NCBI GenBank assembly: GCA_027924645.1
Contig: BSBN01001250.1
Span: 20,496,001-20,560,000 of the forward strand
Length of the DNA stretch: 64,000 nucleotides
Direction of reading: 5' to 3'
From: Cunninghamia lanceolata
Lineage: Eukaryota > Streptophyta > Pinopsida > Cupressales > Cupressaceae
Position 1 is the stretch's first letter. Each line of letters begins with the position of its first letter. The notes beneath the pieces are model-generated. The model was not told the DNA's origin, searched no databases, and was given only the letters and a program-made list of their open reading frames with translations. The position numbers were made by a program, and so were the translations under genes. This document shows, in pieces, positions 23,956-36,045 of the stretch.

Positions 23956-25299
23956 CTGTCAATAAATGCAACCAAAGGTACTTGTTAATAAATTGAATAC
24001 ACAGCAACTGACCAAGAAATTAAGCTTCAACTTACATTTACCCACATGCAGATTTTATTACTTTTCTTTTATCAACTAAAAACACTCATCCAAAGAGACT
24101 CCTTGTGCATAACCATGTCCATTTCACCTTAATTCCAAATTTCGCTAACCACTGTCAACTTTGCATTAAACCTACACACCTTTCCCATTTCAAACCTAGT
24201 AGCTGTCTTAGCCTTTATCTTATCCTTTTAACCCAAATTCACTGATATTCAATAAAAGATGAAACAAACTGTCTATACAAAGGCTTTTCTCCACACTTAG
24301 AACTAAAATGGATCCTTCATACTTGACCAGCTTTAAACGAAATCAATAACAAAAATTAAATATGAAACTAAAATAAATCTTATATATTCCATCCTCTCTA
24401 CAAAGCACGAAGCGGAGAAATCGGCAAACTGTTAGGCCTAAATGGGGTGGAGGAATGCAAACAAAGAAATTTAAACCATAGGCAAAGTCAAGCCTCTATT
24501 CAACATGAAGATGTCAGGAAAAGCAAAAAGATGATTTAATAGGTAGAATGGACAAAATAGAGAACTTCAAAACATGTTGTCAGCAGTTTCATCAAAAGGT
24601 AGTTGTGTATCCTCCTCCAAAACAGCAGCTCAAGCAACAGATTGATGGATGGAAGAAAATAAAAGGAACAAGAGTTCACTCTGAAGCTGGAGAAGGAAAA
24701 AGTATAGGATGAGTTCATACAGCTAAATTTAAGAAGTTCCTCTCTTGAAGGAGATCCTGCAGCAGTCGAGGCAGAAAACAAGGACTTCTGTTCTTTGTTT
24801 TACAAGTAAAACAAGGATTGAGAAGCATCATACATTGCTAGGAGTAAAATTCAACTGTAAATAGTCAAACAAAGTCCTTCAATAAAAGATTAACTGAATA
24901 TGATAAAAGTGTACAGTAGCAACTTGCAGACTGAAAAGCCCACTGATGTAGAAAACATTATAAAGATGAAGCAAGAGAAATCTCCTCTTTTAGCAACCCT
25001 TAGTTCTGACCAATGTGGTGCTCCTGTTTTTGCATCACACCAAGCAAGGCTGAGGAAAGCATACTAAAGAAGCAAACAGGGAAATGCATTAAATGAACAC
25101 AGAGAGAGGAGGAAGGGAAGGAGGAAGAGACAGAGACAGAATGGAAAACTTCAGAATATTGTATAAGACAGGGATCAACTCTTAAATCAAATCCATTATC
25201 TTTACCATGGAGAATGCAAGGTACAAATGATTGACAGGAAAATTAGCATTTGAACTTAAGGTCTTTCCCACAAAAGATATATGTCCCAAGCAAGTAAAT

Positions 25300-26535
25300 C
25301 AGACCCTATTTCAGCAACTTGATGTGGCAAAACACAAATTGAAGAAGCTAGATGATCCCTTTGCACAAGAGAATTAAAAAGCTAAATAATTTTCACATGT
25401 CAAGGATCTGGTGGCACAGCTTGCACAAGCAAATCATCAAGTGCATTAATGAAAGCTCCTGCAACATGAACAGCAAGTAATATGTAGGAATTGAATGGCA
25501 ATATTTAGGTCTTCAGAGTGCAAAAAATGTTCACTCATTATGAGGAACCTGTTTCAGAAATTCCTTTGTTTACTATTAAAATTCAATGGAACTACAGGGA
25601 CGTGGAATTTGAACTATCCTAGCTGTAACAAGGTTATTAAAGAAGATGTACCAAATGCAAGGTATGCATTTTTTTCATATGGGCATACAGGATCTGGAAC
25701 AACATATACTATGATTGGTTTCCCTGACAAGGCTCATCCCATGGGCATCATATCAAGATCATTGAAACAAATATTCAAATCAAGTGCAACTCTTCATTGC
25801 GAAAGCAGGAATTCTATGTTACAGTATTCACATTTGAAATTTGCACTCAGAATAAATATAATTTTGCCTGTTCTTGTACAAACTATCCTGACATTTTGAA
25901 GCAGCATATTGTGAAACCTTATGCAAATGGGAATGCCTTTGTCTAAGGTATTCCCACTGTTGAACTTACAATCGAGGAAGAGGTTCCTTCTTTCCTCAAC
26001 CAGACAGCTGAAAGCAGGGTAGTTGGGACACTTGGGAGGACTGCCATGAACAGACAATATTCCAGCAGTCAATGTATCTTCCCTCTTTAGCTCACAAATT
26101 AAATCCTTGTTGCGCATTATTCAAATGAAACTGCAGAGCAACAAGTTTGTGCAGTTCTAAACCTTAGTGACTTAATCAATGTGCATACAAGAATGGAGCA
26201 ACAGGAGAATGGTTAAATAAACCTGTTGGAAGAACAACTCACAATCTGCACTGTAAAGAGCCAGTAGCTCACTGGAAGAGCATCCCAGAAGAAAATGAGA
26301 GGTCCTGGCTTCAAATTCCAATGTATTTATTATATAAGCTGCCCCTCTATCTAGAAGGGACATGTGCCTTACAGAAATTCAAAAGGTAATGTACTACAGC
26401 CATGCCTTCAAGCGGCCAACAAGCCACTAATTATGATATTTTGCCAGACTCAAGTCGTTTGATAAGTCATTGTAGAGCTTAAGGTTTACTGCTAAGGCCA
26501 ATGGATGTGAAACTGGCGCACCCAAGTGGTAAACA
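25300..26535 (+). pseudogene. KIN-14 (C-terminal motor kinesin) retropseudogene
   Basis: Coiled-coil-like text (VKDLVAQLAQANHQV, about 25400) is followed by a decayed motor domain: the P-loop as YGHTGSGTTYTM (GQTGSGKTYTM in live kinesins, so the P-loop Lys is lost), then GIISRSLKQIFKSS, YANGNAFV, VELTIEEEVPSFLNQTAESR, RTAMNRQYSSSQCIF (switch I), NETAEQQVCAVLNLSDL (switch II), YRNSK and VLQPCL, and near the end SLRFTAKANGCETGAPK. The order is that of KIN-14 motors. There are several stops and frameshifts. No introns interrupt the homology, so a processed copy is likely. The segment between switch II and YRNSK is disturbed by a SINE. It is antisense to KCR. Confidence 0.82.
26250..26365 (+). 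mobile_element. tRNA-derived SINE-like insert in the kinesin pseudogene
   Basis: Box A (TAGCTCACTGG, 26265-26275) is followed by GAAGAGC, and box B (GGCTTCAAATTCC, 26307-26319) lies at tRNA-like spacing. The anticodon stem does not pair and the T-stem is weak, so this is not a working tRNA. It sits where kinesin homology is interrupted and resumes at about 26366. Ends and duplication are not defined. Confidence 0.5.
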
Positions 26536-26760
26536 TATAGTAGATTTAGCAGTAGTCACAGCAGATTGAGTTACAGCTACAATTCAGTAGCTGTGTCTAT
26601 GATTCAATATCCATGGCTCAGTGTAGTTAAATTGCATTTGACCCTCTGCTAGATCCCTTATTGGGGGCTTGAAGAACATGTAATCTCCTTTTCAATTTTG
26701 ATATCAGTTATTTGAACCACAGGACACATATGGCTCACTACATTGTCCTGGGTACTTTAG

Positions 26761-26816
26761 ATAGTCAAACAATCACAATTTACAAAAGATAGTCAAACAA
26801 TCACAATTTACAAAAG
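26761..26816 (+). repeat. Perfect 28-bp tandem duplication
   Basis: ATAGTCAAACAATCACAATT-led 28-bp units at 26761-26788 and 26789-26816 are identical, indicating a recent slippage event in intron 1. Confidence 0.9.
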
Positions 26817-27189
26817 ATACGTTTTTCTATGCTAGGTTTAGCTTTCTACTAGTGCATTTATGAAGATTGACCATTTTGTGATATGAGACTGTTGATTATA
26901 AACTCTTCCAAAAAAAAATTAGCTTCTCCTCCATATTTGCAACTCAAAAGCACATAAACTCCAAGCATTGAACATAATTTAGGTGAGAACCCACCAAAGC
27001 AATTGAATAAATTATAATATGTAGCTAACAAAAATTAGATCAAATTCACTACCAATCACATAGACCTTTCGAAATAAAAAAATTTAAATCCAAAAACATA
27101 AAACACTATTTTCACTATTTTCCTGGATAAGCACAAGCAAAAACAAAAACTCTTATTATGTGTTGAAAAAAAGGTTGTGCAATCCTTAC

Positions 27190-27842
27190 GCTTTGGTAGC
27201 AGCATACACGGTGTAGAGAGGATCCGAGGGAATGACAGTGGCAGCACCGGAACCCACGTTCACAATAGCACCTTTCTTCTTCTTCAGCATAAAGGGCAAC
27301 ACCGTATGCACCATCCTAGTAGTGCCTTCAATGTTAACCGCAATTAGGTTCTTTAAAAGTTCAGAATCAACCTCATGAAAAAATCGGGCATATGGATATG
27401 ATACACCCACATTGTTTATTAGCAACCCAACATCCAAGTCATTAATAGCCTCCTCTACCCTGCTCATGCCCTCAACAAGGTTTCCACTAAAATCCACCAC
27501 AACAGTCTTAGCCTGAATCTTGTATTTGGACTGCAATTCATCGGCAAGATCTGTAAGCTTTGAAAGGGTCCTTCCCACCAGGACCAAGTTCATCTTACGC
27601 CTAGCTAACTGCATGGCAAAGCCCCTCCCAATCCCATCGGTGGGGCCCGTAACAATAGCCCATGACCCATACTTCTTTAGATTCTTCCCAGGACGTAGAA
27701 AGGTCACCCATGTCCATTTTAAGATTGCACTCAATTTATTTATGATGGAAATAAGGCCTAGGGTTCCTATAATGAGGAGGATCATCCTTTCGGGACCTCC
27801 TGCTTGGTTCAAAATCATCAGAGGATTTGATAACGATTCCAT
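27190..27842 (-). CDS. KCR1: KCR exon 1: very-long-chain 3-oxoacyl-CoA reductase, N-terminal two thirds
   Basis: KCR performs the first reduction of microsomal fatty-acid elongation (3-ketoacyl-CoA to 3-hydroxyacyl-CoA, using NADPH) and supplies precursors for waxes, sphingolipids and storage lipids. The ATG is at 27842-27840 in good context (AAGATGG); an in-frame upstream extension exists but lacks family similarity. Residues 20-41 form a hydrophobic ER-membrane segment. TGPTDGIG (65-72) is the NADPH-binding Gly motif. LLINNVG follows, then catalytic Ser198 in VGSGAA and the YAATK active site (Tyr213, Lys217). The exon ends two bases into codon 218 at a GTAAGG donor. Together with exons 2 and 3 the protein is 325 residues, close to the roughly 318 of Arabidopsis KCR1. 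No defect is seen. Confidence 0.95.
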
Positions 27843-30059
27843 CTTAACAATACTAATAAAATATCCCACCAACCGTGTTTTATGCGCCAATGATCTATAG
27901 CAGATTTTCACATCAAACTAAGTCCGTAACTGCCATCAAAAGCAATGCCAACAACAAACCATTAATAATCAATCCACAGATTATCAAATTATTAGAGGTG
28001 ACCAAAAAAAGCAATTGTAGATTGAAAAATATTGGAGGCAACCCAGCAAAAAATGCAATGAGAAAATCATACTTCTAATTTCTAAATCTGTTTACACTCT
28101 ATTTCACATCCAATAAAAAATACAAATGCCCAAATCAACAGAATGTTAACAGTCTACTTTACATCAAATGTAGTATACATATACCCAAATCAGATGTTGA
28201 ACTAATACACGTAAAGGCTTTAAGAGAGACAAAAGGTATGCTAATGGACTTATGAGTGACCAACAAAGATGTTGAGCATTTACGTCTGTAATCACTCTAC
28301 GCTGCATCCAATAAAAATAAAAACACCACAATCTGATTTGAGCTACCGCTCAGATGGGATGGAGATTTCGAAAAAGGGGCGAAAATAATTATGGTAATGC
28401 CCACCAGTAACCAGAAATAAATTGATGGAACTCCAGAGAAAAACCATGCCCAAATATACACTCTTGACACTCCAATAACTTCACTCAAACCTTTCAAACT
28501 AAAACTGTCGACCAAAATAAAAGCTAGAAGCGTAATCCACTACTTTGTGTACATACAGTGGAGCATCACATACAAAAAGTTCAAAACTAAAGTTAGAAGG
28601 ATAACTCACAGATTAGGAGCTGATTAAAGGGGTACCTCAAAATGGGCATAATTAAGCACTACTATTACAACTACAACTAGACCAAAACGAAAGACCAAGG
28701 AATAACTTAAAAGACTGGTAATATCCAAAACATGGCCAAAACTTAAACTAGATGAGTAATTGAGAGGAGTTATTGGAGATGGTTATAACTAGACACTGCT
28801 TCTACAGATAAAGGTAGACCAAAATTAAAGCAAAATGGGTAATCCAAGGTTGATAATTTCCTACAAGTAGTTCACAACTAAAACTAAAGGCGTAACCCAA
28901 GATGCATATGCCCCATTCCTGCGGCTTCAAATACAGATAAGGAAGGAAGAACATATAAAAACTTCAGCCGGAAATTCCCTATATGCCTTAGAATTATAAT
29001 CACTAATAAAGAACCGTCAATAATCATAGTCATCAACTACATTGAAAGGATCGATGCAAGATCTATTGAATTATTTGGAAAAATGCCCTGAACCCAAGTT
29101 AGACCTGATACAAATATGCCCAAAGAAAAGTGAATCAGCTCTAAGAACAGTTAACTTGGAACAGATTTGAGTCTTCGTCCCTAATGACAATTTAAAACCA
29201 GCATGCTTTCAAATAAATAAGGTCCAATAGTTAAATGGAATCATTTACAGATTTCAAGCTACGGACTTAAAAGCGCAACAAAACAATGAATCGAACCTTG
29301 AAGAGAGAAGCAAAGATTGCAGAATATGATGAACTGTAGCCCGTAGTGAATAGAAATATAAGTAGAGTCGAGAAAAATGTTTAACCTCTATTAAATAGTT
29401 GAGTGTCTGAGACAGCCCTTGCAGCTTGGGGTTTTGATTAATGGGCAATAATTAATACTGCGTGCCATAACAAAATGTTGCTGGTAAAGAGTTTAATGAT
29501 GATAATAAATATTCATTCAGAGCTAGCCTGCTACCACTGGCCTGTTTATTCCTTAAGAAGGTGAAGATTTAAAGCTATGACTAACGTAAGTCCGTTGGAG
29601 TATTCAAAGCTATGTTTTGATGGTTGGTCGCCCCCCCATCTAACTCTGGGTTATGCAAGAACACAAGCGTCATTTATCCTTAAAAGCAGCTAGAGTTGGT
29701 TGAACCGTTATACCTTATATTTAAGGTTTTTTCATTTTTGTATGAGATGTTAACCTACCATATCATCTTGTGGGTGTCCCTTATCGTAAGATTTTAATTA
29801 GAGGTCAACTACCCTTTTTCCCCTTCCTTTAAAATCGTCCATTTCATCATTGAAATTTTTTCCCTCTTTACAAATAGGATTTTATGATCTCAATGATTTC
29901 TCATAGTTCATTGTGTAATGGTTACTCTATAGTTTGAGTGCTTGCATTTTTTAAATTCGTCATTGCACATTGAAGGAGGAAAGACAACTAGATATGTCAT
30001 TGTTATTCTTTATTCAATAAATTAAATGAGAAATATATATATATATATGTGAGAGGATG
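27843..30059. other. Upstream region of KCR
   Basis: The promoter and 5' UTR should lie here, but no TATA box can be placed with confidence. The sequence is A/T-rich. Between about 28500 and 28920 a loose unit (AACTAAA..TA.A.G.GTAA..CA) recurs several times. No other gene is visible. Confidence 0.35.
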
Positions 30060-30527
30060 TGGATGGAAGAAAAGATAAATAAACATACCAATAAGAAATA
30101 TGATGTAATATAAATGACCACATTCATATGTATTAAGTATAGAAATGAGAAAAACCTTAAAAATGCAAAAATCCATATTTATTTACAAAATATATGCTTA
30201 GGTGTTCACCTAAACATGAACAAATACAACTACATGAATACAATATTATCATATATATTTATGTATATATACATACAAAAAACATAAACAATTTGGGTAT
30301 GAAAGAAGGTCAAATCAAATAAGGAAGCATGTAAATATAGTATTAAATATAAAAAAACCATAACCAATATGTTATGATATCCAAAATTACATGGTTATCT
30401 ATAACAAAGGAGAATTCAAAAATTTGAAGTAATAATTTCAAGAAAGCATAAGCATCACTAGTTACAAACTGTAAATACATGTACAAAAAATCACCCACTG
30501 AGAGTGCATATTTCCACATATACCCCA

Positions 30528-30598
<71 letters not shown>

Positions 30599-30950
30599 AG
30601 GAGAATTCAAAAATAAGAAGTAATAATTTCAAGAAAGCATAAGCATCACTAGTTACAAATATATGTATCTGTAAATACATGTACAAAAAATCACCCACTG
30701 AGAGTGCATATTTCCACATATACCCGACCCCACACACACACACATATATATATATGCACTCATACATTTATTCATATTTATTCATATTTGGGTGGACACC
30801 TAGACATATATATTTTGTAGATAAATATGTTTTTTTGTATTTTAAAGGTTTGTCTCATTTCTATACTTAATACATATGATGTGATCATTTATATTACATC
30901 ACATTTCTTATTGGTATGTTTCTTTATTTATCTTTTCATTTTTACAATTT
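30060..30950. mobile_element. Foldback (long inverted repeat) element with TA core
   Basis: The left arm (about 30068-30235) and right arm (about 30775-30945) are inverted copies of each other. For example GATAAATAAACATACCAATA on the left matches TATTGGTATGTTTCTTTATT on the right, and CATATGTATTAAGTATAGAA matches its reverse complement near 30870. The centre holds a TA microsatellite and a local duplication. TA tracts just outside both arms (30033-30048 and 30966-31056) suggest the repeat may extend further. No coding capacity; best described as a MITE- or foldback-like element. Confidence 0.7.
30407..30725 (+). repeat. ~190-bp direct duplication around a TA microsatellite
   Basis: AAGGAGAATTCAAAAAT...TTTCCACATATACCC occurs at about 30407-30526 and 30598-30725. 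The copies are separated by the (TA)n tract at 30531-30594. Confidence 0.8.
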
Positions 30951-30962
30951 TAGTGCTCATCT

Positions 30963-30965
<3 letters not shown>

Positions 30966-31056
<91 letters not shown>
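30966..31056. repeat. (TA)n microsatellite, ~45 units
   Basis: Uninterrupted alternating TA for about 91 bases. ORFs predicted here on both strands, rich in Ile and Tyr, are artefacts of the repeat. Confidence 0.95.
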
Positions 31057-31059
<3 letters not shown>

Positions 31060-31099
31060 TTTTTCTCGTTTTATTCAGGAGTATGATATGAAACGTTGA

Positions 31100-33706
31100 T
31101 GGAAAAACCACTACATAGTTAATATCCACTAGTAGTTGCACGAAATTTATGTGCAACGGAATAGCCGATAGGATCTATCAATATCTCATTATCTGTAACA
31201 TAATATCAAATAAATTCATAATTATAACAATAAATAAACATTAGTAAATATATTTGTAAACCAACCACCCCCTCAAGATTGCCATAACCAACAAAAATGA
31301 AGCAAGCATAAGGGTTACTTCCAAAAGCTTTAAGCACAAATGAGATCTACTAGGCTCTCTAAGGTTAAATTATAATATTTATGTAAAATTTGATGGAGCA
31401 TCTAATCCAAATAGCAAAAACATAAGGAATTTCAATGCAATTTATATGCACCAGAAGTTAAATAGTTTCCAAGTGCAAATTTTTATGGTTTATCAACTAA
31501 ACTAAGCATCCTTAATCAGCATAGAAAGCCAAGGTTTAGGTCATTTTCACGCATTGTACCTTTAAGCTTTAAATCAGTTCTTTATACTTAAAAAATTTTA
31601 AAATTAAGTAAAAACTAAAACCCCAACTCTTCTCCCACACCAAAATTCTCAAACGTATGAGATAGATATGGCTCCAAAATAAATCCCACTACAATCTTTT
31701 TGGGAAAAAAATGGTTAATTGTTTAAGAATTGTCTAGAAGACAGTTACCCAGGGCTGTTATTCCACCTAATAGTGTAATAGGTTCCCTTTAGTGGCAAGA
31801 ATTGTTTCCTTTTTTCTGCATGCATATTAGTATATGTATATTGTTTCAAAAATTTAATGTTGCTCGAATATCTGGCCATGAGAGCCAGGGCCTTAAATTT
31901 TTATCAGAAAAATTATCTGAAAAGTCATAAAATTATAACTCAGGGCACCTCTGCTAGGGGAACTCCAAAAATTTTAACTGAACCAAAAAAAATGGCACAC
32001 TTTCCAATCAAATAAAATAATTTTAATAATTAACACATCAGTGTGCATAATAAGAATCCTCCTATTCATACAACATTAACAGTTTAATTCCAGAACACCA
32101 ATCACATTTTCCAACTGGGTTTACAATTTCTCAAGCAGTAATGAATGGTGAAAAAAAAACAGAGACAATAAGATGCTCAAAACTCTTTGCCATTACCAGC
32201 ATTTCGCTGGATATTAACCAGTTCATCTCTAGCACAGATAAATAAAAGAAAAATTAAACCCAGAGTGAGCCTAGAATGCACACATATACCAATAAATTAC
32301 TGGGTGTTTCAAATAATTTATTCTATTAACAGAAATGCAAAAGTCGACATAAACTGTGTACAATTTAGTCACAGAACAGCCATCACATTTGCCAACTAGG
32401 AATGCAACTATATTTCTTCAAAGACTAACCAATATATACAAACCAATTTTTTTGTTCAGTTCTCCATTTACACATCTACAAAGAAAAATTGTCACAGTGC
32501 TAATATGTTATACGTTGATGAATGAAAACATGCTGGCATGAAATGGGTTTTACAAGATAAGCTACACCTAGGAGGTGCATTAATTTGTTTTAACAAGAAT
32601 TATTAGGACATTAACTATGTTGGAACTTCTTCAAACAAATTTCCTGTCAGAGCAATGTTATAGGCACATTTGAACTAAATGTTTCCATAATGGATATGCA
32701 CACATCAACAAATCTGACAATTAACACTGAAAATCATTACTTGGCCCGAGCTAGAAGCCATCATACATAAATGTTAAATACACTGTTAACTAATTAATAT
32801 TAAAATTTCAAATGCACAACCATATAGATAATAGAGACTTGAAGGCAACCAATATCCAAAAAGAGCAGTCAGTAACTGACCAAGGTGACCAAGGCAACCC
32901 ATTCAAAATTGTGGAAGTCAGAAATAAGATTACGCCCATTATACAATCAACATTGTAATTTGTTGGTTAACAAATTTGTCGCCTAACTCTATATACTCTC
33001 GCCCAAACAAGTGACAAATGTAATCAACAGTTGAGCCTAATATATTCGTATTTTATAAAGGCTCTCTACTTCTTTAACAAGGTGCAACTACCTTCGAAAG
33101 ATATTCTTATGAATGAAAATCAAAATTGCTTTTAACTAGAAAACAAAAATAAAGGCAAAGCTTTTGACCATAAAGCAATAAAGGTAGATTTACAACCAAA
33201 CTATAAGAAGCTCAAAGACTTCCACCAACATAACATCCATGAATTAATACAAAATGATATCATACACCGTATATTCACCACCTCAAATAATATATCAAAA
33301 GATAAACAATTCTCAACAGTGAGCAAGAACTATAGATATCCAACCACCTCGATACACAAATATTGTCAACACTAGCAACAACACATTCAACATAAGCAGA
33401 ACATGAATTCAAATAACCATAACACAAAGTCCATGATCATTCAAAACTCTATTGTATTGATTCTCATTGTATGTATCAAAGCAGTTGAAACCAAAATTTA
33501 CTATCACTCTTCCAAAACAAAGTTTGTCCAAAGATCCCTAAATCGACTAGCTATCCAAAATATATAGCTAAGCTGAAAGTAACTGTCTTTAAAAACTATA
33601 ACAACTTCTTGAAATAGCTGACTTAAAAGATGTTTAAACAATAATCATAATAAAGGGCCCTCCAGAGCCAATAGTTTTAGAGCAAATATCATAAAACAAC
33701 TAGAAC
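31100..33706. other. Unassigned A/T-rich region
   Basis: No gene, RNA or named element is visible apart from the left member of a direct repeat near 32270-32540. Confidence 0.4.
32270..32540 (+). repeat. ~270-bp direct repeat, left copy (right copy 36155-36424)
   Basis: Sequence from AGAATGCACACATATACCAA to GAAAACATGCTGGCATG recurs at 36155-36424 with a few substitutions. The copies flank the accessory ORF at 33.7-35.5 kb. They lack TG/CA termini, so they are not obvious LTRs. Confidence 0.85.
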
Positions 33707-33718
33707 ATGAAAATGAAA

Positions 33719-35536
33719 TTAATTGAGGCTTTGCAAATCCTCGTTGCCGTTGTCCACCTCGTCCATCGCTTCCTCTTCCTTAGTTTGTTCACCTTCTCCT
33801 ATCCCACTTTGCACCACTTGGGGTACCTGTGCTCGCAACCTTGCCTTGTATGCCCTGTATTTGTTGATAACATGTGTCAAAGACATCCCGAGTGGAATCC
33901 CTGTCATGTTAATCTGACGCTTCTTCATCACTGCTCTATCAGCGTCTACCACCTTTTGATGTACTTCAAACTCATTTCTTACAGTGTTAATATAGGCCAC
34001 CATTTTCGCAAGTCTCCTCAGTGATTCTCTCGTTATTACATCGTAACTTACTATTTCCTCAGTTACTACCCTTTTGAAATTTTGTTTTATTTCTTTGACA
34101 TTTAGGAGCTTCTCATCATCAGACCCATTAGCTTCCACCTCCAGAGCATCACAATTCTTCTTAATTTTCATCATTTCTCTGTAATAGATCGCAATTACCT
34201 TCCTCATTTCATCTTCTACTGTGATTATGAGACAGAGTTTCCATTCAACTGCATCGGCCCACACAGGTGTGTCTAGTTCTCCAAGGTCAGTTAGCACTTC
34301 TTCAACCACTAAGATACCAGGGTCCATATCAGCCATCTCTTGTATCTCTTTACAGGCTAGGGACAAACTATCATAGTCACTTCTAGCATTTTCAAATTCT
34401 ACTATCAGAGCTTCCCTTTTCACATATATGGAATCAAATAATTTTACTGCCTCCTCTATGAACACAAGACCATCAAAAACAACTTTTTCGACCCACTGAT
34501 CCATAGCATTTCTCAAAGACAATGATGTTTTTACTTGTTGAAGCAAATTAGGATCAAGAATGCGGAGGTTGGCATTTGAGGGAGTTTCAACTGTAGGTGT
34601 TATTATCTTAGCAACTGAATTAACAAAAGATGACAAAGAACTTACATGGGCCAGTAACTTTGAATTTTCTTTCTGTAGCCCCTTTACCCTTTTAGATATG
34701 TTATTGACTAAATATTTGACATGGTAAAGGTCACCCTTCGCAATAGAAGGTCCTAAATCCACCCTACTCATTCTAAAGTCAGCTTCCGTCACTTCATCCT
34801 CATTCTTGTCCACTACCGAATCTATAATTTCTAGAAATTGGTTTCCTGAGGCAGGGTCGGTCACCATTCTCGACATTCTTTTGGCACGTTTGGGCTTAGG
34901 AGTACTTTGCAGCAAATTAGCTACAGTATCAATACCTTCATCTACAGGTGGGGTATACCTCTTTTTCCTTTGGACAACTTTCTTCAGCCAATTAGGAGAT
35001 GAGACCGAAACATTAGCAGCATCAATAGTAGTAACTAGAGGCACAGGGTGAGAATTATGTTCTAGAGGTTCATTTTGATGAGGGGAATTTGGCAGACTTA
35101 ACAGAGATCACAACAAACTATCTTCTCCAATTTGAGAGAAAATGAAAGAATCACTATCACTTACAGGGTTATTACTAGGTGGCACATGGTCTGCTTTGGA
35201 TGAAGAGGCAGCCATTTTGGTATTTCCTTTCACTAGTTGAGTGTCTTGTTCACATGCTATTTTCACCTTTCTAGCCTCCTCAGGCGGCCTATCATCATCA
35301 CCATTCGATTGTGAGCCGACTCTCTAAAGAGTCGAGTCCAAATTAGAAGACTTTTTGTATGAGTGGGCAGTTTGAGACCTGCTTTGGCTTTGAGAGGCTG
35401 AATCCTTTGGTGTCGTAGAACCAGCACATTCCTTTACCTTCCCCTTTAACCATTTATCCATTCTTTTCAATACATGAAGGGAAAGAAAATTTATATAACT
35501 GAATATGGGATAGGGTCTACTAGTTACAAACTTCAA
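33719..35536 (-). pseudogene. Accessory retroelement reading frame, copy B (C-terminal half well preserved)
   Basis: A 441-codon open frame (35044-33719) continues upstream in the same frame to 35536, broken only by a TGA near 35110 and a TAG at 35326-35324. It opens with a Ser/Gln-rich polar region (MDKWLKGKVKECAGS near 35462), then basic text with KKVVQRKKRY and PKPKRAKRM. Next comes the block DKNEDEVTEADFRMSRVDLG, which parallels DKAKGEISVSEFQMTTIDLG of copy A (about 1560-1620). The remainder is a long helical, coiled-coil-like region, ending in a Glu-rich tail. I recognise no enzyme domain. The length and shared block make A and B diverged members of one family. It could alternatively be a host gene with a coiled-coil product. 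Confidence 0.6.
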
Positions 35537-35917
35537 CCTTTACATTATGAGGATGACAACTGGCAAACAAGTAACTAAGATTGACCACTGGTAATACCTA
35601 TTTTGACCATTTGACAAGGCAAAGCATCTGTGAGTATTATATCTATCTATTTTTTTGTCATGTTCTAAAATAATTTCCAAAGCATCTAAGGGTAACATAC
35701 CCACCTATTTTTTACCATATTTTATACTATTTACAAATCATCAAGACTTCAGTTCAAAAATGTAAATCTGGAATTCATGGTGTAGAGAAAAGAATAATTT
35801 TTATTACTAACACTAGTATTCAAATATGTCAAAATGGTATGAGCTTGAGAGGCAAAACCATTGTGGTTTCTAAAACTAAGACCCGGGTTCACACTCCCAA
35901 GAGACATGATAAAGCAT

Positions 35918-36045
35918 TGAAATCAAGTGGATCACATCATCCCCTCTACATTGGACAGTAGTAAAATATGAGCATAAGTAAAAGGGTCAAGGGAATTTTA
36001 CCAAAACAATGAAATCTACTGTCCAATTATTAATTCTGTGTATGT
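35918..36045 (+). repeat. ~128-bp direct repeat, left copy (right copy about 37055-37182)
   Basis: GTGGATCACATCATCC..CTAC.TTGGACAGTAGTAAAAT and following bases recur near 37055-37182 with about 90% identity by eye. Together with the 270-bp repeat this shows local duplication around copy B. Confidence 0.75.

Larger units (their letters stand above)
23956..27189 (-). other. KCR intron 1 (3.2 kb)
   Basis: The donor is GTAAGG (27189-27184) and the acceptor is TTGACAG (23962-23956). It contains the antisense kinesin pseudogene and the tRNA-like SINE. The rest (about 24000-25250 and 26540-27180) shows no recognisable gene. Confidence 0.85.

Noticed and set aside
26256..26330. Functional tRNA gene
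   Set aside because: Box A and box B are present, but the anticodon stem does not pair and the T-stem is poor. A SINE-type tRNA relic fits better.
30531..31056. ORFs of 60-100 codons made of Ile-Tyr repeats
   Set aside because: They are read-through of (TA)n microsatellites on both strands.
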